NCBI RefSeq assembly: GCF_002204745.1
Contig: NZ_NIRR01000007.1
Span: 1 to 64,000, forward strand
Origin: Hymenobacter amundsenii
GTDB lineage: Bacteria > Bacteroidota > Bacteroidia > Cytophagales > Hymenobacteraceae
Reading direction: 5' to 3'
DNA length: 64,000 bases
A program made the translations under genes and the position numbers. Every line of letters starts with the position of its first letter. The stretch's first letter is position 1. Positions 61,786-64,000 of this stretch are shown piece by piece. The notes under the pieces were generated by a model that ran no database searches, was not told where the DNA came from, and saw nothing but the letters and a program-made list of their open reading frames with translations.

Positions 61786-64000
61786 CTACTGCTGGCCGCC
61801 CTGCTGGCTGCCGCCGCCCTTCACATCGTCGTTGCTGATGGTTTTGCGCTGCCGCCCGCCCCCGTTCTTCGCATCGCCGAAACGGTAGCCGAAGCTGAGG
61901 CGGAAAGACCGGCTAAACGCCCGATACTCACTGGTTTCCCGGAAGAAAGGCGTTTCCAGGGTGTTGCGGTAGGGCCAGTAGCGGGTGAAGGGGTTGGCCA
62001 CGTTCAGCGTGAGGTCGGCCCGCTTATCCCAGAACGACTTCTTGGCCCCCAGCGAGTAGTAGAGGTTGCCCGAGCCCAGGCCCTGAATCTGAGGGTCGCG
62101 CAGCGAACCGTACAAGAAGGCTTGCAGCACTACCTCCTTGGGGAGTTTGTAGGAGGTGTTCAGGTTGAGGCCAGCCGTGAACCCGCTCCGGTTTAGGCCC
62201 AGTGCGGCGCTGCGGCGCGTGATGTAGCGCACGTTGGGGCCACCGCTCAAGTCCCAGTCCTTGGCCGGCTTCACCGAACCATACACGTTCAGCTCGTAAA
62301 AGGCATTGGCCGCCACGTTCCGGTAGGTCTGCTCCGTAACGTTGGCCTTGGGGTCGATGAGCCGGCTCACCTGCTCGATGGCGTTACCGGTGCGCCGCAT
62401 CGAACCCGACACGCTCAGGGAGGCCGTTTTAATGGTCGTGTTGTAGCTCAGCTCGTAGGAGTTGGTCAGCTCGGCGTTCAGGGTGGGGTTGCCGAAGCTG
62501 ACGACGTTGGGGTCGGACGTATCGCGGAACGGGTTGAGGTAGTAAATGGAGGGCCGCGTGATGCGGCGGCTGTAAGCCAGGCGCAGGCTGCTGGCCTCAC
62601 TGAGCGTGTATTGGGCGTTGGCGTTGGGCAACGGCGAATAGTAGCTGCGCTGGAAACCCGTGCCGGTGGTGCGGAAATCGGCGCTCAGGGCCGTGCGCTC
62701 CAGCCGCCCGCCCACGCTGGCACTTACCTTTTTACCCAGCCCGAACGAGTAGGTCATATAGGCCGCCTGCACGTTTTGTTGGTAGTCGAAGTCGGTGCCG
62801 CGCTCTGGCAGGCGCACCAGCTCGGGGTTGCGGCCCTCGGTGAGGATATCGACGTAGGCCCGCGAACCGGTGCCGCGCCAGATGGCTTTCAGGCCGGTTT
62901 CGAGCTTGGCTTTTTTGGTTAGCGGCTGCACGAAATCGGTCTGCACGGTGGTTTCGGAGCCGGGTTGGCGTCCCCGGCTCCGCTCGCGGGCGCTGGCTTG
63001 CCAGGGTTCCAGGGGCACGAGCTGGCCGGCGTACTGCTCGAAATCGTACCCGCTGGTGCTGGGGCTGGACGCGTACTGGGCCAGCACGCTCCACTCGCGG
63101 CCCGGCTTCACGAAGGTGCGGGTGTAGGTGCCGGTTAGTTCGGCGTTGGTACCGCGGAAGCGGTTGCGGTTGTCGCGCACGAAATCGTCTAGGGTGCTCG
63201 TCGTACCGCCGGGCCGGGTCGTGCGGCTTACCAGCGTCTGGTCGCTACGGCCGCCCCAGCCATTGAGCGAGCCCGCCAGCGAGAACGAGTGATGCTCGGC
63301 CGGGTCGAAATCAAGCCCCACCGAGCCGTAGTACCAGCCACCCTTGTTGTAATTGTCGCTATTTTGGCGCAGCAGGCTGGCCACGTCTCCATTGGCACCA
63401 TCGAAATTGGTCCGCTCCCGCACCGATTCTCCGGGGTTGTACCAGAGCCCGCTGCCCAACGACGAAGTAAAGCCAACCTTGGCGGTGCGGAAGTTGAGCG
63501 ACGCGTTCAGGTTGGAGTTACGGTTGCCGCCGGAAGCGCTTATCCGGCCGTTGGGCTTCTGCTCGGAGCCTTTCTTGAGCACGATGTTGATAATGCCGGC
63601 CGTACCCTCGCCGTCGTACTTGGCCGGCGGGGTCGTAATCAGCTCCACGCTCTGGATTTGCTCGGCCGGAATGCTTTTCAAGGCCTCGGCCAGGTTCTTG
63701 GCCAGCGTGGGCGAGGGCTTGTTGTTGATGAGCACCCGGAAGTTACCCGAGCCGCGCATTTTCACGTTGCCGTCGCCGTCCACGGCCAGCAGCGGGGCCT
63801 TGCGCAGCACATCGGCGGCCGTGCCGCCCGTGTTCGTAATGTCCTGGTCGGCATTGTACACCAGCCGGTCGGGGCGCACTTCTACTACCGGCTTGCTAGC
63901 CGTCACCAGTACTTCGCCCAGGGCTGTACCGGCGGCGGGCAGCCGCAGCGGCGGGGCTTCGGTGGTGCCAGTGGCGGCCACGGTTACCGGCCGGGTGCGG
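61786..64000 (-). CDS. TonB-dependent receptor of the outer-membrane beta-barrel (OMP_b-brl_3) type, 5' end cut
   Basis: At least 737 residues. The frame is open at the window edge, so the signal peptide and the start of the carboxypeptidase-like domain are missing (the visible start RTRPVTVAATGTTEAPPL is mid-linker). Plug motifs: LGEVLVTASKPVVEVRPDRL, GGTAADVLRKAPLLAVDGDG, NVKMRGSGNFRVLINNKPSP and QIQSVELITTPPAKYDGEGT (conserved in this subgroup), then TAGIINIVLKK. A barrel ends LSFGYRFGDAK followed by a polar tail GGGRQRKTISNDDVKGGG. Probably imports peptides or siderophores; ligand unknown. It precedes the blaI operators tail-to-head. Confidence 0.9.
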   Translation of the reverse strand, partial: RTRPVTVAATGTTEAPPLRLPAAGTALGEVLVTASKPVVEVRPDRLVYNADQDITNTGGTAADVLRKAPLLAVDGDGNVKMRGSGNFRVLINNKPSPTLAKNLAEALKSIPAEQIQSVELITTPPAKYDGEGTAGIINIVLKKGSEQKPNGRISASGGNRNSNLNASLNFRTAKVGFTSSLGSGLWYNPGESVRERTNFDGANGDVASLLRQNSDNYNKGGWYYGSVGLDFDPAEHHSFSLAGSLNGWGGRSDQTLVSRTTRPGGTTSTLDDFVRDNRNRFRGTNAELTGTYTRTFVKPGREWSVLAQYASSPSTSGYDFEQYAGQLVPLEPWQASARERSRGRQPGSETTVQTDFVQPLTKKAKLETGLKAIWRGTGSRAYVDILTEGRNPELVRLPERGTDFDYQQNVQAAYMTYSFGLGKKVSASVGGRLERTALSADFRTTGTGFQRSYYSPLPNANAQYTLSEASSLRLAYSRRITRPSIYYLNPFRDTSDPNVVSFGNPTLNAELTNSYELSYNTTIKTASLSVSGSMRRTGNAIEQVSRLIDPKANVTEQTYRNVAANAFYELNVYGSVKPAKDWDLSGGPNVRYITRRSAALGLNRSGFTAGLNLNTSYKLPKEVVLQAFLYGSLRDPQIQGLGSGNLYYSLGAKKSFWDKRADLTLNVANPFTRYWPYRNTLETPFFRETSEYRAFSRSFRLSFGYRFGDAKNGGGRQRKTISNDDVKGGGSQQGGQQ

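Overview
The window reads as a stretch of chromosome from a GC-rich member of the Bacteroidota, most likely a Hymenobacter-like cytophagale. This rests on a SusC/SusD pair, a protein with a type IX secretion (gliding-type) C-terminal domain, Bacteroidota-type -7 boxes (TAnnTTTG), several Bacteroidota-restricted families (DUF5916, DUF5723, outer-membrane beta-barrel receptors) and strongly GC-biased third codon positions. The species assignment is inference. Most of the window is ordinary core chromosome; no phage, CRISPR array, tRNA or rRNA was seen.

Layout. 1-900: the tail of an IS3-type transposase and a 3'-truncated sugar aminotransferase, a decayed locus. 950-4620: a MazG-like pyrophosphohydrolase, dtd, a membrane glycosyltransferase and mltG. 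4670-9520: a ScfR/RamB-type regulator divergent from the glyoxylate-shunt genes aceB and aceA. 9660-11620: a ComB-like phosphatase and gcvT. 11810-14240: a three-gene signalling cassette (CZB zinc protein, CHASE3 histidine kinase, single-domain receiver). 14350-24860: housekeeping genes (rnhB, Nudix, plsC, gatC, a large membrane/TPR protein, a MacB-type ATPase, mmaB, ilvE, and prfB with its programmed +1 frameshift). 24960-31340: a SusD/SusC pair and a GH3-family protein. 31500-37700: OsmC, a small membrane protein, dnaA, a 5'-nucleotidase split over two genes, and a beta-barrel protein. 37860-41920: both subunits of methylmalonyl-CoA mutase. 41980-43710: a conspicuously AT-rich gene for a secreted beta-propeller protein. 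43716-58390: mixed small genes, an L,D-transpeptidase-like protein, Nudix, meaB, an esterase and a DUF5916 protein. 58630-64000: a BlaR1-like M56 protease (frameshifted near its end), its BlaI-type repressor, and a TonB-dependent receptor cut by the window edge.

Functional links. mmaB (adenosylcobalamin synthesis), mutA/mutB (the B12 enzyme) and meaB (its chaperone GTPase) form a propionyl/methylmalonyl-CoA kit, though the genes are scattered. AceA, AceB and the divergent ScfR-type regulator form an acetate/fatty-acid unit with palindromic candidate operators between them. BlaI and M56 overlap by 4 bp and are preceded by three copies of TACGA-N6-TCGTA.

The most distinctive feature is the intergenic DNA. 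About ten long palindromes (roughly 80-190 bp), several sharing a CGTCAT(T/G)CTGAGCG core, all lie 3' of a gene and never between divergent genes. They often sit beside degenerate heptanucleotide arrays (GTGAGAA, AGCTNNN, AAAAGTG), and some repeat copies encode the last residues and stop codon of the neighbouring gene. I did not find a clearly new multi-gene system; the best leads are these repeats, the frameshifted M56 protein with its operators, and the aceBA regulatory region.
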